A stretch of 64,000 bases of DNA from Neoceratodus forsteri (GCA_016271365.2 CM057451.1:368983501-369047500), one strand, 5' to 3'. Positions 46,313 through 56,299 are shown, numbered from the stretch's first letter. Numbers and translations: made by a program. The notes: generated from the letters alone by a model not told the origin.

Positions 46313-47485
46313 CTAAAGGACCTGAGATGTATACATTTTTTTTTGGGGGGACTTAGGATGATGTATCTTGCTCACACAGTAGGCCAAATGGTGGTCAGTG
46401 AGGGCATCAGGAAGGATTCCAGCATCCACAACATGGTGGGGATGAGAAGAGAGGACCCAGTCTAACAGAGAGTGATTTAAAGATTTAAAGTTTAGGCAAG
46501 TGGGGTCAGAGATCAGCTGAGTCAATTGTAGTGACTTTATATTTTGAACAATTTTATTTGTATTGGGGGAGAGCCAATTTATATTAAAACCACCAGAAAT
46601 ATAAAGCTCGCCTCTACAAAAGTTAGAACAGATAGGTAAAAGGAGCTCAGTAACTAAAGCAGAGGAAACACCAGGGGAACAGCACACACCAGCAATAAAG
46701 ATGGGAATAGAATAAGGAAGGGAGAGTTTCAGTAGGTGCAACACGTTGGAGGAGGGGGAAGAGACAGCAAGAACAGTCACAAATTGGATACTGGTGGATA
46801 CGTAAACAGCAACACCACCACCCCTCTTTGTGTGATCTTGCCTGACTACAGTGTAGCCAGGAAGAGTTACAGTGGAATTCTGTACCTTAGGGTAGAACAA
46901 GGATGCAGATACAACTAGAACATCCAGCTTCAGGTTAAGCATGATAGGTTGTAGTTGGTCAATTTTAGGGAGAAGGCTACGGATGTTTAAATGGACTACT
47001 CTCAATCCTTTGGGAAGTTGTAAAGATGAAAAAGTGATAGGACCAGGATTAAGGTCAATGTCTTCTGCTAACAAAAGTTGCAAGGTGACAACAAACTTTA
47101 AAGAACCAGAATGCTGCCTAGAAGAGGGTGACATGAGGTAAGTATCAGTGGGAGAACAAGGGGAGACATGAGAGAGAAAGCACCAGAGAACTTCAAGGTG
47201 AAACGAAGGAGCAGGAAAAATGTGACACCAAGGACGCCAGGGGAAATGGAGGAGGGAAAGGAGAAAAGAAGAGAGAAGAGTAGGGAATGAGAAGGGGGAA
47301 CAGTTAAAATGGGGTGGGGGAGGCAGAGGAGAAGGCACTAGACTGTGGAAGACGAATAAATGGAGAGACAAGGGTAAGAAACACCAAAGAAGTAAACAAC
47401 ATAGTGGAGAAAAATGCAAAAACAATTTATACAAATAAAACTTAAAGTTAAGCATAAACAGACTTGAGAGAAAACATAATGACAC
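46313..47485 (-). pseudogene. LINE-A N-terminal ORF with 2A-like motif and endonuclease domain
   Basis: 390-residue open frame. Residues 1-130 are strongly hydrophobic and Leu/Phe/Pro/Ser-rich. LLLAEDIDLNPGP at 137-149 (about 47077-47039) fits the D-x-E/D-x-N-P-G-P pattern of 2A-like ribosome-skipping peptides known in CR1/L2-group LINEs. The endonuclease begins LRVVHLNIRSLLPKIDQL, with the Asn motif present. The expected E-T/S catalytic Glu is replaced (VVSASLFY), GGGVAVYVST is typical, GDFN has become GGFN, and the final D-H pair is kept (LTDHHLAY). The domain is therefore probably inactive despite the open frame. The Met start is the first in frame; the true start may lie upstream. Confidence 0.8.
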
Positions 47486-48174
47486 CCTTAACTGCAGTAG
47501 CTCACATGTAAAAATAATGGGGGGGGCTGGATTAGGAGTAGTTACTCAAGGAGCAGCAGCTGAGATAGAAAAGAATGTAACCAAATGAGGAACAGAATTC
47601 AAATAAGTGGTGTTAGTCAAGAATTAACAGGAGGATAGAGGATACAATTAAACTACAGTAGAAAATAGCAAAGTCTAAGAAAGAGAAGGTACAAAATCAA
47701 GAAGAGGGTATAACCAAATAAATTAACTGAAAAATATTTGCAGTTCAAATAACACATGCAGTACAACACAGTAGGAACTTCTAAAAATAAAAATGAGTAA
47801 TTATGTTCACAATTCAGTACACAATGAAAAAGGGACCCAAACAAGGGTGTTCTAGTAAACCAAGGCCTAAAGGTACAATTATAAAGTTCAAAATAACAGA
47901 CTAAAAGCAGCTCAGAAACTGATCCCAGTACAATTACCTAATGTAAGACAATAATACAGATTTACAGTTCTGGGAGCCAAATACAAAATAAGGAGAGAAT
48001 TACTAACAGAATACAGAACACTAGTTGTTCAGCAGGCACAGAACACAAAGAGAGGGATACCCAGATGAAGCTCAGGGGAGCAGCATGGACATCCAAACAG
48101 CTGCCTCACGACTGACTCTAGACAGACTCCATGTTGCTCTTATGCTACGGCCCTTCAGTGATTGGACCACAGTG
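47486..48174 (-). other. LINE-A 5' UTR, non-repetitive part
   Basis: AT-rich sequence between the monomers and the 2A/endonuclease ORF with only short frames. It belongs to LINE-A by position. Confidence 0.5.
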
Positions 48175-48540
48175 GAGGATGGCTAAGGAATCTCTGACTT
48201 AAGCAGGCACGAGACCACGCCCCCAGCCAAGTTCAAGCTCCTTACTGGAGCCAAGCCTCACACAGAAAGGCAGTCATCAGACAAAGATCTCCCACAGACA
48301 GGCAGATAGCTGTACCAAAGCAGCAGTCTCTGTCACCACAGTTGGCATGAATGACCCGATCCTTAGCCCATGGATACTGACACACCGGAACAGCTGATAA
48401 TCCAGTTGGCTCATGAGCACTGTTTCAGAAAGTGCTCAGTGTGTTACCATGCCCCCAGCCAAGTTCTAGCTCCTGACTGGAGTCAAGTCCCATACAGGAA
48501 CGCAGCTAGCAGGTGAAAATCACCCAGAGACAGACATTAT
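48175..48540 (-). repeat. Tandem 5' UTR monomers of LINE-A
   Basis: Two related units, about 232 bp apart, start ACCACGCCCCCAGCCAAGTT (48214) and ACCATGCCCCCAGCCAAGTT (48446). Both continue with AGCTCC, ACTGGAG, AAG and a CACA/CATA-CAG-AAGGCAG/CGCAG segment, then a CCCA-AGACAG block. In the LINE's orientation they form the extreme 5' end, the outer one partial. Tandem 5' monomers serve as promoters in some LINEs; that role is inferred here. Confidence 0.65.
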
Positions 48541-49790
48541 CTGGGCATTATCGATCCCTGTCGTCACCTTAACCCACATAAGCAGGAGTATGCATACTTT
48601 TTGGCTAGGCACAATAGCTTTGTTTGACAGGATGACTTACTGATGTCAGTGGAGCATATTGATGTCCTCCACAAGGTACGTTAAGGCCCCCTTCATTTTT
48701 GGACCATGCCCCAGTTACAGCCTCTTTTTCCTTTGGGAAAACAAGGAAAACCACGAACTGGAGACTCTATCTTGGATTACTCCAGGATGAAACCTTGCTC
48801 TAGTATTTGAGGGAATGCATCCCTCAGTTCCTGTAGGAGAACAACACTTTTGATGTCACTCCTAGTATTCTGAGGGATACCTTAAAAGCTGTGCTTCAGG
48901 AGAATTAACAGCGTATGCTGCTAAACAAAAGAGGGACAGGGACAGACACCTACTGGAACTACAAAGAACCTTGGTGGCTGTACAGGAGTTCCACATGTTG
49001 GGAGACACATCTGTCTACCTACAAATCTTAACCCTCAAAGTGAAAATACAGGACATTTTGGACAAACAGGTAGAACATATGTTATTTTACCTGCGCTACT
49101 GTTATTACGAGGGAGGACCCCATAAGGCCTGTAACTTAGCCAGCCAATTAAGGGTGGCTAAGCATCCGGACTGTATCCCAAGAATAACAGACCCATGAAT
49201 GGGGAATGTGGTACATAAAGATAAAGATAGCCAAGATCAAATGATGAACTACTGCTTGCAGCTTTATAACCCCAATTTAGAGGTTCCCAGAGCATTGATA
49301 ACTTCATACATAAACACCTTTGGACTACCCTTTTTGCAGGAAGACCAAGTGGAAGACTTGCTTTGCCCTATTATGCAAGAGTAACTATTGTTATGCATTA
49401 TGAGCGCTAAAATAGGGAAATGCCCTGGCCCTGATGAGGTCCCTGCAGAATTTTATAAACATCATTGATTCTGAGACCAGATTCTAGCCTCCTTGACAAA
49501 CATCTTCAGGGCCCTACAGATGGGGCAACCCCCCACCGCCACCATTGTGGTGCACTGCTACTATCATGGCAACATTAAAGCTGTGGAAGGACCTTCTTAG
49601 CCCACTGTCGTACTGCCCAATTTCCATTTTCAACTATGATTATAAACTATTTATGTTCATATGGGCAGGGCAGTTGAAGGCCCTTCTCCCGTCATTGCTG
49701 GACATAGACCAGGCAGGGTTAATTAGAAATTGTCAGGTGTATGATAATGTGAGATGAACCTTGCTGTTATTAGACCATATAATTGGAACT

Positions 49791-49995
49791 GGCAGTATAA
49801 CCTAGAGGTTAGAGTAACGAGCTGTGAATGAGCTTGACATATCCGGTAGACCTGGGTTTGATTCCCACAACCTCCACTTGCATACTGTGTGGCTCTGAGC
49901 AAGTCACTTAACCCCCCAGTGCTCTCAGGTCACCCCTGAAAACAGGCACTTGTGCCTAGTGGGCCTTACCTGGTTACCAAAGACTAAAATAAAAA

Positions 49996-50026
<31 letters not shown>

Positions 50027-50028
50027 TA
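49791..50028 (+). repeat. tRNA-derived SINE inserted in L1 RT
   Basis: Head GGCAGTATAACCTAGAGGTT with A-box-like TAACCTAGAGG, then GACCTGGGTTTGATTCCCAC with B box. The body CTTGCATACTGTGTGGCTCT and GAGCAAGTCACTTAAC matches the 40861 and 53181 copies. The tail is CCTGAAAACAGGCACTTGTG, CTTACCTGGTTACCAAAGAC and TAAAATAAA, then A-run and (AT)n at 50003-50028. It lies between two RT segments of the host L1. Confidence 0.9.
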
Positions 50029-50218
50029 AAGACATACTGTCCTCGTGTTTCTGGCAAGCTTTGATGCAGAGCAGGCCTCTGGTAGCATCTTATAGTCTTT
50101 TCTATGTGTTACTTTAAAACAATGTGGATTTCCACAGCCCTTTATTACCATGCTTAAACAACTATAAGGAACCCCAAGTGCTTCCATTCGAATTATTGGC
50201 TCCTTATCAAGATAACTG

Positions 50219-50585
50219 ATTTATGAAGATTAAAGTAATGAAATTCCATTTTCAGGCCTTGAATTGCACTGGTGAATGTAGGTCTAATTTTTGGATTTTA
50301 CTGGAATTCTACTGTCATTATTTTACTATGTGTATAAATAATCAGAGTAAAAGAATGCTTACTACACAGAGCATTAAAAGAAGCAAATAGAAATTAGAAA
50401 AGGAAGAAATTATAAGAAAACTATAAATTCTGTAGATTGACTGATCTGGTATAAAATGCCAAACTCTGTGAAATTCTTTGTCTTTACAAGTGTGCAGGGA
50501 GTCCAAATTCTGAAATTTGACCAGGTTTTCTGATAAAAAACGAAAACCAGTGGCCTTTCTCCTTATCCCCATCCCCATCCATTAG
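50219..50585. other. Unidentified ~365-bp insertion in the L1 RT
   Basis: L1 coding similarity stops after SIRIIGSLSR (about 50215) and resumes at 50586 with VWGAKQGWG. The intervening AT-rich sequence has no terminal repeats or promoter boxes I can see. It may be an insertion or a scrambled part of the L1. Confidence 0.4.
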
Positions 50586-51058
50586 TTTGGGGCGCGAAAC
50601 AAGGCTGGGGTGCCCCTGTCCCCTATACTTTTTGTGTTATATATAGAGTCCCTAAATTCCGAGTGATAAATCAATACAGGGTACATAGCTGGAATGTAGA
50701 GATCACAAGGCAGCTTTTTTGCAGCTGATATATTGCTAATGATTACCTCACCAGAGATGTCCCTTGCTCAAGCATGGGATATATTAGAGCAATATGAAAT
50801 GCTAGCGGGATTTTACTTGAACCAGCTAAAACCAAGGTCTTAGTTTTTCACTGTTTCCCAAGTTTGTCCATAAAAGCTCATCTTAAAATTAGATGGAACA
50901 GAGCAACCCTGAAATACCTGAATGCACAAATAACCAAAAATCCTGAACACCTGAAAGTCTCGAATTATGAGTCACTGACAAAAAGCTACAATGGAAGACC
51001 TCCAGAAATGAGGACAGCTAAATCTAAGCTTTATGCATAAAATACAGATGATATGTAA

Positions 51059-51212
51059 TAGATAACCACCTCTTAAGTGTGTGCGGCTCTGATATCACAT
51101 GCCGCCATGGTATGCGTTATGTACGCGTGAGGTTGCAGACTGGAGGCAAGGTCAACCATCCAAGGTGTGCGTATATCAGAGCGCGATTGCACACCATAGA
51201 GTGGGTTATCTA
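51059..51212. mobile_element. MITE-1: short palindromic element with GATAACC termini
   Basis: The ends are TA-GATAACC and GGTTATC-TA. The arms are imperfect complements: GTGTGCGGCTCTGATATCAC on the left against GTGCGTATATCAGAGCGCG on the right, and CACCTCTTAAGTGTGTGC against GCACACCATAGAGTGGG. Total 154 bp. Flanking TA on both sides would fit a TA target as used by Tc1/mariner-type elements. It interrupts L1-derived sequence. Confidence 0.7.
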
Positions 51213-51214
51213 TC

Positions 51215-51343
51215 TTATAAAATGGCAAAATTGTTTTTTAGAGGGGTAAAAGTGCAGGTGTGCGGTCGTGCTCTGATATATGCACGGTCATGTGATGGGA
51301 TCCAACAAGTCAGCAGACATAATTTTTCCTACCCATTTTATAA
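51215..51343. mobile_element. MITE-2: small element with TTATAAAATGG inverted termini
   Basis: Starts TTATAAAATGGC and ends CTACCCATTTTATAA, 129 bp. The termini match those of MITE-3 (55152-55365). Its interior holds GTGCGGTCGTGCTCTGATAT, related to the arms of the adjoining MITE-1. Confidence 0.65.
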
Positions 51344-52740
51344 GACAAAATATTTTACCCCACATATTGTACTTCTTGCAGACATTACCAGTAGTCCCAG
51401 CTCACTGTTATTTCCAGTCTTGGGATAAGCTCCTTGCCTGATTTCTATAGGACAGAGGGAAGTCTAGAATTCTGCATACCTTATGCGCATGCAGCACAAG
51501 TTTGGTTGCTTTGTTATTGGATCTCAGAACACTATATAGTCCCACTAGAAAAAGGCTTAGTTTGTTATTAATGACCTACATGATATATCCAAAATACTCC
51601 ATGCTGCTCCACTGGGCTATATGCCCTTAACCCGATTTCAGACATATATGGCTTTAGCACTTACAAATTTGCCACATGTATTGGGGAAGTGGGAGATATA
51701 CTGATTTAATTTGATTAGCAGGGGCCCTCTGCAGAGACCACTGTGGAAGGTCCCTGCCCTTCAACTAAAACAGCTAACTTTTTGCAGTATTGGTACAGAT
51801 GGGGATTGATATATCATCACCAGTTTTTAGATACCTCAGGACCCCTGTCATTTCAGGGCTTGCAGGAAAAGTACCAGATACCAATAACAGATCATTTTAG
51901 ATACCTTCAGACAAGGGCATATATTTGGAGTTTAGGCACCCAATATAGGCAGCTACCTGAAAAACTAATTGGTTTACTGGGGAGAGTAATACACCATGAA
52001 CAGGGTGGTGTGGGGTCCCATATAGTGGGAAAATTGCATTCGGACCTACAGGAATATTCACCAACTTATTACTAACAATGGTAAAATATATGCTCCCCTC
52101 CTATAAGGTATCAGTGTTCCCATATAAGAGGGAGTTTGTATGGAAATGCCATACCTGATTCTTTAGAACAAAAGCAGTTTTGGCAAAGTACATGGGACCA
52201 CAGGCGGGATACTGTTGGAGGGGTGCGGGAACCAATTAGCTGATCAACGGCATGTTTTGTGGGAATGTCCATTAATCATGCATTACTGCAAACTAGTAAC
52301 TAATGCAACTGATACAATTCTTGATTACCCAGGTCTCCTTATTCCAGACCTAGTGTTGATGTTAATCCACCCAAAGGGGACGACAGCTAAGGGGAGGCAA
52401 TTTAAACTATTGCTGCTGTTATCAGGGGCCAAGAAAATAATTATGAGACTTTGGATGATAAAGGCCCAACCCACAGTTCAAAAATGAGAGGACATAATAC
52501 TAAACATAGCATATGTTACCCCACTTCCCCTTAGGCAGCAAACAGCACGGTCTTATCCCTGGCATTAGGGCAACACCTGGCTCGCTATCCATGAGATTGG
52601 GGGGGGTACAAAAGAACATTTCTATTTTACCGAGTCTCTGGGGAAGAATACTTTGGCAACGGTGGGTCTTACCTGTCTGAAGGGGGCCCCAAACCATCAC
52701 TTAGGTCACACACAGAATGGAATGTCAACAAGAGGCATAG

Positions 52741-53180
52741 AGTTATGCATTATGACTTTGTTCTGACAGATGTCAGTCAGAAACTTGGTGGTGCCATAAG
52801 GGCTTTTGCAGTGCAAGCAATGAATGCAGAAAATCCACCGGCTGAAGGAAATTACTACCAGTACAACATTTCGAGCATCTATTCCATCTTCTGGGCAATG
52901 GACTGGGTACTAGAATCCCCAACATTGTAGAACAAGTGGCAGTTAGATCCCACATATTTTCAGAGAACAGAACAGTAGGCATTTAGATCCCATTACATTT
53001 CAGGGAACACTGTAGGCAATTAGATCCACTTAAAATAAAGTTACCTCTTGGTCATATGGTCCCGAACCAGGAGGGAAGGCAGCGCCTAACTCCCCAAATA
53101 ACTTCCAGGGGGAGGGTAGCACCTAACTCCCCAAAACATTTTTGTGATCAGGGTGCCCCTTTGAAAGTGGACCGACACTC
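52741..53180. other. Possible L1 3' region with short tandem repeats
   Basis: Three imperfect copies of a ~40-bp unit (TTAGATCCCA, TTTCAGAGAAC or TTTCAGGGAAC, GTAGGCA) lie at about 52945-53030, followed by two copies of AGCRCCTAACTCCCCAAA (about 53080-53140). No coding content. Confidence 0.5.
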
Positions 53181-53400
53181 TTTTTTTTTTTTTTTTTTAA
53201 GTCTTTGGTAACCGCATAAAGCCCACTAGGCGCAAGTGCCTGTTTTCAGGGGAAATCTGAGAGCACTGGGTGGTTAAGTGATATGCTCAGAGTCATACAG
53301 TATGCAAGTGGAGGTTGTGAGACTCAAACCCAGGTCTGGTCTGCTGGATGTACCAAGCTTGCACACAGCTCATTACTCTAACCTCTAGGCTATACTGCCA
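53181..53400 (-). repeat. tRNA-derived SINE, reverse orientation
   Basis: The T-run at 53181-53198 is the complement of the A tail. Then come AGTCTTTGGTAACC and GCCCACTAGGCGCAAGTGCC, complement of the tail in the 49791 copy. The B-box complement lies in CTCAAACCCAGGTC (about 53323), and the head TAACCTCTAGGCTATACTGC ends at about 53400. ACTCT occurs at both flanks. Confidence 0.88.
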
Positions 53401-53404
53401 ACTC

Positions 53405-54165
53405 TCTCAACTCGGCTCCAGCCAAAGGCCAGACAACATCTGAATTCACTACGCGATCAAAGAACTTGAAGGCACTAAATGGCTTTTAGCAGTCCCATGT
53501 TAGTTCTGAGAAAACACTTTACATTTCAAAGCTGTGAGGATCCGGCTCCACTGAAGCTATCCCACAGTAACACTTTAAGACAATGTCCTCCAGACTAACA
53601 GGCACCCCTAAGCTGAAGGGCTAACCTGCTTTACAGTCCTGAAGTGACAAATGCCAACACATTACCATGTCCATGACTGGAGAGTTTTGACTGAGCCAAA
53701 CAGTTCTGGGCAGCACTTTTAGTTTAGATTTTTACAGATGCGGGGATTGCCCCAGCAACTACTCACTGTTACCAGTCCCAAAAGCACTTCTGAAGTAATT
53801 GACCCCCTCGGGGCACCACAAAATGTGACAGCCTCCATGTCCCGGCGTCCAGACTATGAACTAGAGCGAGAAAAGAAAGAGGGGATCTCCCCCCTGGCGA
53901 TTGAGCTGCCCACTGGCAGAACACCGACTGAACTACTCAAACTCAAAGCTGAAACTGACTACTGAATCAAACTTCACTGAAGCACTCAGGCTGGGAGTTA
54001 TGCTGCTACGAGAGTTCTACATTCCATTTTAGAACCCTCTGCCCAGCAGAGCTCACCAGATGGTCTTAAAGGAGCCCTACAGGGATGTTATCCTTGTGCT
54101 GCCTAAATCCTGCCTAAACTTCATTACAAGGGGTTCTAGTAACCTCAGGGAACCCGGGTGTTACA
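53405..54165 (-). mobile_element. Possible LTR remnant in reverse orientation
   Basis: The right end, read on the minus strand, is TGTAACACCCGGGTTCCCTG followed by AGGTTACTAGAACC. This resembles the start of the 33205 LTR (TGTAACCCCCTTGTTACCCG, GGGTTACTACAATCC). The matching other end (GGGGTTACA) is not found, and similarity fades within ~60 bp. It may be a diverged, truncated LTR of the same group. No gene inside. Confidence 0.4.
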
Positions 54166-54313
54166 CATACATAAGCTGGAAAGACAATTTTACTACTACA
54201 TGTACCTAACAGCAATATTTGAGGAACTTTGGCAAAAATGGGTGACACAGACACCAACATTGTACCCTGAATATTCTTTATTGTCTACGTAGTAGCAAAT
54301 CCATTGTCATGTA

Positions 54314-54459
54314 AGCAATAAGACATGACAGGGTGTGCATGGAACATATTTTACCGCACGGCCAGGGGCGTAATAAGGCACGAGGCCTTGGCCGAGTGCC
54401 TTTAGCCCCTGGGTGCGGTAAAATATGTTACATGCACACACCTGGAATGTCTTATTGCG
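54314..54459. mobile_element. Strong hairpin-forming element
   Basis: The left arm AGCAATAAGACAT, GTGTGCATGGAACATATTTT, ACCGCAC, CAGGGGC, AAGGCACGAGGCC is mirrored on the right by GGCCGAGTGCCTTTAGCCCC, TGGGTGCGGT, AAAATATGTTACATGCACAC and ATGTCTTATTGC. Arms are ~65 bp with few mismatches around an 8-12-bp centre. No coding content. TTATAAAATGGGC follows immediately, as next to MITE-1/2. Confidence 0.75.
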
Positions 54460-54671
54460 CTTATAAAATGGGCTATTTTATTTTTTTAACAATTTTTTAT
54501 GTTAAAAACACATTTAGATAGGAATACACTGACATAAGTTAGTGTATTTATAGTAAAATAGTCCTTCCGCCTTTGTGTTCGGTAATTGCTTTAGTACATT
54601 TGTCCTCCATTGGGATCCGTAGTTATACTGAGATGAGGAAGTGGGCAAGATTTTTTTTCTGATTAATTTAA

Positions 54672-54980
54672 GCTGCAACCGATAGCAGAAGTATGAAGTG
54701 GGGAGAATTGAATTTAGTCTGGGGATGGGCGAGGATGGCAGGACAAGAAAGCACTTTTTTTTTTTTTTTTTTTAAGCGTGGCTGAGCGTAACATTTTTTT
54801 TTAAACGGAGCCGGGCGAGGATAAAAGCTGCAAACCGATAGCAGCAGAAGTATGGAGTGGGGAGAACTGTAGTTAGGTCTGGGGACGGGCGAGGATGGCA
54901 GGACAAGAAAGCAAATTTTTTTTAAATGGAGCAGGCGAGGATCACAGCACAAGCAGTAACATTTTTTTTAAATGGAGCGG
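54672..54980. repeat. 155-bp minisatellite-like tandem repeat
   Basis: GCTGCAACCGATAGCAG starts at 54672 and GCTGCAAACCGATAGCAGCA at 54827. Both continue GTATGRAGTGGGGAGAA and GGGCGAGGATGGCAGGAC. A shorter motif, AACATTTTTTTTAAA(C/T)GGAGC, recurs at about 54791, 54917 and 54959. It holds long T-runs (54759-54774). Confidence 0.78.
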
Positions 54981-55151
54981 GTGTCCTGTAATCCCAAGCA
55001 AACTACTACAGCAGGGCTCATTTTGACACTTTTGTCAACAGCACAACACTTTTTTACATTCAGGCAAAGTGACTGTGTTAAAATCCTCTCCATCTACTCA
55101 TTCCACATGCTAATATGAAAATCTACTTTGTTTGCTCTAAACATCGTTCGG

Positions 55152-55365
55152 TTTTATAAAATGGGTAGGCTGACTAATTCAACTCGGTTTTCCTCTGGCT
55201 TGTCAAATACAAAGATGGCAGACAGTAAAAATGCCAACGTTCCATGGCTTATGGATATTGGCCTTTTTACTGCCAGCCCCTTTTATTACCCATGCATGGA
55301 ACATATTTCATGCATGGGTAACTAGCCAATCACATTGCTTCATTTAGCCTACCCATTTTATAAAA
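55152..55365. mobile_element. MITE-3 with perfect 20-bp terminal inverted repeats
   Basis: TTTTATAAAATGGGTAGGCT at 55152-55171 is exactly repeated in inverse at 55346-55365. Total 214 bp. A second, inner palindrome TTACCCATGCATG...CATGCATGGGTAA lies at about 55286-55322. No coding content. The termini match MITE-2. Confidence 0.82.
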
Positions 55366-55575
55366 GGCCTTGATATATTCTTCTGTAATAGCAGGAAAAA
55401 GGAGGAGAGCTTCAGGTGGCATGTGAAGATTAAGTCCATGTTGATGTACACCTTCTCCTCATAACTGCAACCTATAAAAGATATGTATATGTGTAACTGT
55501 ATCATACCTACTGTAATATACCATCTGTATTTTTCATAACAGAAAATTCTTCAATAAAAATCTAATGATAAGAAA
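55366..55575 (+). other. Possible L1 3' UTR end
   Basis: AACAGAAAATTCTTCAATAA then AAATCTAATGATAAG resembles an L1 3' end with polyadenylation signal and decayed A tail. If so, the plus-strand L1 that begins at 41930 ends here. Continuity with the ORF2 end at 52740 cannot be shown. Confidence 0.35.
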
Positions 55576-56299
55576 CATTTAAAGGATATCTGATGAGAGG
55601 GTGTTGCCTCTTTAACAGGATGCAGCATCTAAACTGCTGGGGAATCCTGATAGGTTTGAACCCCATCAAACTAGTCATTTGCAGGCCAGGAGAAGCACAA
55701 AAAGGCCTCCTAACTTATGTTGTTTGCTGATACCAGAAAAGTCTCAGTCCACGCTTTTCAGGTTGGCAAAGGTTTTTGTGATGCTTGAGTGGGAATGGCT
55801 GCTGCAGTGTGTTGATCATTAGTGACAGAGGGTTCACTGGTAGGAAGATTTGTAGCTGCCACTACCAGCCCAGGATTTCAGCCAGGACTTAATTCTATTG
55901 AGATTTGGGTTGGGCCATAAGTTCTGTCAGCGTCTCAGTAGGTGAAATATGCTGTGGGGCAGAAGGAGTCATGTCATCTGGAGGGGCCTTTAATAGTGGT
56001 GCAAAGTGATTTCCACCCAGCAATTCTGAGTTAATTTCAGAGAATGTAGGAGCCTCTGCTGCTGCTACAACTTCTGCTACAATGTTGTTTTGGTCTGCTC
56101 TGGGTTTTGGGCCACCCTGGCTTTGCAATTGCAGTGTCTCTGCTTAAGTGAAGGATACCAGGGATCCTGGGGCCCAAGTGAGGGGCCCTACCAAGGTGTT
56201 TGATGATGCATGGCTCCTGGTTGAGGGGTGGTGTCCATGGTTTGTGCTTGTACGGGATTGCAGCCTCCTGTGCCATGAGGCCTATATGTAGTCCAATCT
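55576..56299. other. No gene recognised; possibly L1 spacer
   Basis: On the minus strand it follows the L1 ORF1 remnant. Short frames at 56276-56037 and 56128-55895 are open but low in recognisable content. They may be the spacer between ORF1 and ORF2 of the same L1. Confidence 0.35.

Larger units (their letters stand above)
42291..48540 (-). mobile_element. LINE-A: CR1/L2-type non-LTR retrotransposon, near full length, with nested insertions
   Basis: The element sits inside the endonuclease region of a plus-strand L1. Left and right junctions share a degenerate duplication (CTGGATTAT at 42282, CTGGGCATTAT at 48541). Its 3' tail (left) starts TATTTATTTAGTTATTTC and is the complement of the tail at 520-547. 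From the 5' end it has a 5' UTR with tandem monomers, an ORF with 2A-like motif and endonuclease, a linker, and the RT. It carries a 1.29-kb fold-back element (44471-45758) and a short insertion (about 44105-44280). All ORFs are broken. The 2A-like motif and the endonuclease/RT style place it in the CR1/L2 assemblage; the exact clade is open. Confidence 0.85.
48541..52740 (+). pseudogene. L1 ORF2, right part: endonuclease end, linker, RT and C-terminus, heavily degraded
   Basis: The frame resumes after LINE-A with HLNPHKQEYAYFLARHNSF and SFSFGKTRKTTNWRLYLG, the end of the endonuclease and the linker start. Linker: 48971-49198 (DKQVEHMLFYLRYCYYEGGP) and 49199-49384. RT: GKCPGPDEVPAEFYK near 49420, SYCPISIFNYDYKLFMFIWA, DIDQAGLIRNCQVYDNVR; after a SINE, FLASFDAEQASGSI keeps the Asp. 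After another insertion it reads VWGAKQGWGAPVP. C-terminus: 51743-52075 and 52215-52487, with CGNQLADQRHVLWECPL as Cys/His motif. The YADD box is not recognisable. It is among the oldest elements here. Confidence 0.8.

Noticed and set aside
49791..49900. tRNA gene
   Set aside because: A- and B-box-like motifs are present, but the body, LINE-like tail and A/T-rich end show a SINE; there is no complete acceptor stem that I can fold.
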